Assembly: GCF_000473225.1 (NCBI RefSeq)
Contig: NZ_KI421510.1
Span: 132,822 to 196,821, forward strand
Length of the DNA stretch: 64,000 bases
Reading direction: 5' to 3'
Source of the DNA: Sedimentitalea nanhaiensis DSM 24252
GTDB lineage: Bacteria > Pseudomonadota > Alphaproteobacteria > Rhodobacterales > Rhodobacteraceae
Shown: one piece after another, positions 62,217 through 64,000 of the stretch
How positions within the stretch are numbered: the first letter of the stretch is position 1
Layout: every line of letters starts with the position of its first letter
Program-made: the position numbers and the translations under genes
Notes under the pieces: generated by a model
Told to the model about the DNA's origin: nothing
The model's input: the letters and a program-made list of their open reading frames with translations, nothing else
Database searches by the model: none

Positions 62217-62719
62217 TGCAACGGATTTTTCAGATCGACGGAGAAGAGACTGATTGCTGGTTGGGTCATGATGGCAGCCGGTTCGTGCTCAATACCCCCA
62301 CTGGCGCTGTTACCTGCCAATTGGACCCGACGGGTCTGCCGGGCGGTTACAAGCTGCGGGCCAAGGGTGTTGTGCGCGAATTGCGACTGGCCGTGGGGCC
62401 GGAAGCAACTTTTGTGCACATGGACGGGCGAACCTACGAAGTCGGGCGGGTTGATCCCGCCGAACGCCTGGCCGGAAGCGACGGTGGCGCGAGCGACGAC
62501 CGATTGGTGGCGCCCATGCCGGGTGTCGTGGTGTCGGTTGCGGTTAAACCCGGCGATGCGGTTGAAGAAGGCCAGCCGCTTCTGGTGATCGAAAGCATGA
62601 AGTTGGAAACCACACTGACGGCGCCGCGCGGCGGGGTCGTTGCCGAAATGCCATTCGCCGAAGGCGACAGTTTTGGTCTGAAAGACATCCTGGCCCAATT
62701 GGCCCCGGAGGAGGAGTGA
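62216..62719 (+). CDS. Biotin carboxyl carrier protein of the split acyl-CoA carboxylase
   Basis: 167 residues from the ATG at 62216 overlapping the previous stop. About residues 1-90 correspond to the linker/BT-like region of MCC alpha (FQIDGEETDCWLGHDGSRFV, TCQLDPTGLPGGYKLRAKG); the biotinyl domain follows with LVAPMPGVVVSVAVKPGDAV and Lys129 in VIESMKLETTL. The Lys is 38 residues from the C-terminus, exactly as in the fused subunit at 30388. So this is the detached C-terminal part of an MCC/GCC-type alpha subunit, not a fatty-acid-synthesis AccB. Confidence 0.88.
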   Translation: MQRIFQIDGEETDCWLGHDGSRFVLNTPTGAVTCQLDPTGLPGGYKLRAKGVVRELRLAVGPEATFVHMDGRTYEVGRVDPAERLAGSDGGASDDRLVAPMPGVVVSVAVKPGDAVEEGQPLLVIESMKLETTLTAPRGGVVAEMPFAEGDSFGLKDILAQLAPEEE

Positions 62720-62721
62720 CA

Positions 62722-64000
62722 ATGCGCAGGATTGAAAGTCAGATCGACACCAATGCCGCCGACTACAAGGCAAATTTCGCCGCCATGTCTGAACGGCTGA
62801 AGGAATTCCACGCCCGCCAGCACGCGGCGCGTTTCGAACGTCCGCAACGCGATATCGACCGCCTTGCCCGCCAGAACAAACTGGGCGTGCGCGAGCGGTT
62901 GAAACTGCTGCTGGACCCCGGCACTCCGTTTTTGGAGTTTTCCACACTTGCCGCCTGTCGCGAATACGATGGCACCGTGCCTGGCGCCGCTGTGGTGACG
63001 GGCATCGGTATTGTGCAGGGTCGCGAGGTCGCCATCCACGCCAACGACGCTAGCGTCAAGGGCGGGGCTTGGTATCCACATACGGTCAAAAAGGTCGTGC
63101 GTCTTCTGGATGTCGCGCTGGAAAACCGCCTGCCGGTCATCCATATCTGCGACAGCGCGGGCGGTTTCCTGCCGCTGCAGCACGGGGTGTTTCCCGACCG
63201 GTATCTGGGCGGGCGGGTGTTCCGCAACCAGGTCAAGCTGAGCCAGGCCAATATCCCGCAGATTGCCGTGGTCGGCGGACACTGCACGGCTGGCGGTGCC
63301 TATGTGCCGACGCTGAGCGACTACAACATCATCATCGAAGGCACAGGCGCGATTTTCCTTGGCGGTCCCCCGCTGGTCAAGGCGGCCACCGGCGAAGAGG
63401 TCGGTGTTCAGGAACTTGGTGGGGCGGTTATGCATACCTCGGTTTCGGGAACCGGCGACTACCGAGCCGCCACTGAACAGCACGCCTTTTCACTGGCGCG
63501 CGAGATTGTCAGCCAATGGAAGCGCACCCCGAAAACGATCATCGAAACCGCCGCTTTTGAAGAGCCATACTACGACCCCAAGGAGCTTTATGGGATCATC
63601 CCCAAGGACCGGAAAACCCAGTTTGATATGCGCGAGGTTCTGGCGCGGATCGTCGATGGCTCGCGCTTTCACGAATACCAGCCCGACTATGGCACCACGA
63701 TGGTTTGCGGCTTTGCCCATATCTGGGGTTACAAGGTTGGCATCCTTGCCAACAACGGGGTGTTGTTCAACGACAGCTCGCTGAAGGCGGCGCATTTCAT
63801 GCAGCTTTGCAATCAGAACCGCACACCTCTGGTCTTCTTTCAGAACATCACTGGCTATATGGTGGGCCGCGAATACGAAGAACGCGGCATCGCCAAGGAC
63901 GGTGCCAAGATGCTGATGGCGCAGGGCGGTTCGGTCGTGCCGAAGTTCACAGTGATCGCCAATGCCTCGTACGGGGCAGGCAATTACGGCATGTGCGGGC
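62722..64000 (+). CDS. Acyl-CoA carboxylase beta subunit (carboxyltransferase, MCC/GCC-like), 3' end outside window
   Basis: The ATG at 62722 follows GGAGGAG and the frame stays open to the last base (about 426 codons seen of an expected ~535). ERLKLLLDPGTPFLEFSTLA, ICDSAGGFLPLQHGVFPDR, GGHCTAGGAYVPTLSDY and AGSVVPKFTV-like/ANASYGAGNYGMCG glycine loops (seen as NASYGAGNYGM) mark both crotonase-type halves. It completes the split carboxylase with the two preceding genes. Geranyl- versus methylcrotonyl-CoA specificity is not decided; AtuA next door favours a longer isoprenoid substrate. Confidence 0.9.
   Translation, partial: MRRIESQIDTNAADYKANFAAMSERLKEFHARQHAARFERPQRDIDRLARQNKLGVRERLKLLLDPGTPFLEFSTLAACREYDGTVPGAAVVTGIGIVQGREVAIHANDASVKGGAWYPHTVKKVVRLLDVALENRLPVIHICDSAGGFLPLQHGVFPDRYLGGRVFRNQVKLSQANIPQIAVVGGHCTAGGAYVPTLSDYNIIIEGTGAIFLGGPPLVKAATGEEVGVQELGGAVMHTSVSGTGDYRAATEQHAFSLAREIVSQWKRTPKTIIETAAFEEPYYDPKELYGIIPKDRKTQFDMREVLARIVDGSRFHEYQPDYGTTMVCGFAHIWGYKVGILANNGVLFNDSSLKAAHFMQLCNQNRTPLVFFQNITGYMVGREYEERGIAKDGAKMLMAQGGSVVPKFTVIANASYGAGNYGMCG

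Overview
The window looks like a chromosomal segment of a high-GC alphaproteobacterium, most likely of the Rhodobacterales/Roseobacter type. This is inferred from the dense acyl-CoA gene sets, the TRAP and Liv-type ABC transporters and the codon bias; no marker gene is present to prove it. No rRNA, tRNA or CRISPR array is visible. Nearly everything concerns CoA-thioester catabolism: eight intact acyl-CoA dehydrogenases, four crotonase-fold proteins, five intact short-chain dehydrogenases, four intact adenylating ligases, three intact CaiB/BaiF-family proteins, two sets of biotin-dependent acyl-CoA carboxylase genes, an HMG-CoA-lyase-like protein and two citrate-synthase-like proteins.

Layout. 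1-2741: end of a citrate-synthase-like gene, an AMACR/CaiB-like gene and an acyl-CoA dehydrogenase. 2816-6750: a strip of decayed genes (ABC ATPase, ABC binding protein, CoA-transferase, SDR tail) with frameshifts and stops. 6751-9736: a complete TRAP transporter. 9955-13254: CoA-transferase, GntR/UTRA regulator, acyl-CoA dehydrogenase. 13339-17782: acyl-CoA dehydrogenase, SCP2-type thiolase, crotonase and a divergent AMACR/CaiB-like gene. 17808-25472: a seven-gene ABC-transporter/acyl-CoA-ligase/SDR operon. 25685-38555: an eleven-gene operon with dehydrogenases, hydratases, ligase, carboxylase and HMG-lyase-like protein. 38651-42231: dienoyl-CoA-reductase-like enzyme and a ligase. 42252-46685: a small accessory patch (GST, DoxX, MarR, and a tag gene broken by an IS256-family element). 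46686-51535: thioesterase, AraC-type regulator, NmrA-like protein, Acs-like ligase, BadH-like SDR. 51627-53027: one polypeptide with two complete TetR units. 53009-57994: two thioesterases, crotonase, SDR and two isovaleryl-CoA-dehydrogenase-like enzymes. 58128-64000: crotonase, AtuA, biotin carboxylase, separate biotin carrier and a carboxyltransferase cut by the window end.

The main result is a shared 16-bp palindrome, TCTAACAnnTGTTAGA, found at four places (25628, 38598, 51602, 58036) and nowhere else that I could see. Each copy overlaps plausible promoter elements at the head of the ABC operon, the big carboxylase operon and its divergent reductase gene, the tandem-TetR gene and its divergent SDR, and the AtuA operon and its divergent dehydrogenase operon. 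This ties more than 30 genes over about 46 kb into one probable regulon: import (Liv-type ABC), CoA activation (several ligases), alpha/beta dehydrogenation, hydration, carboxylation, lyase cleavage and thioester release. The AtuA/split-carboxylase set points to a beta-methyl-branched (isoprenoid) acyl-CoA, while the AliB/BadH-like enzymes point to an alicyclic acyl-CoA. A cyclic or acyclic terpenoid acid would reconcile both, but that substrate is inference.
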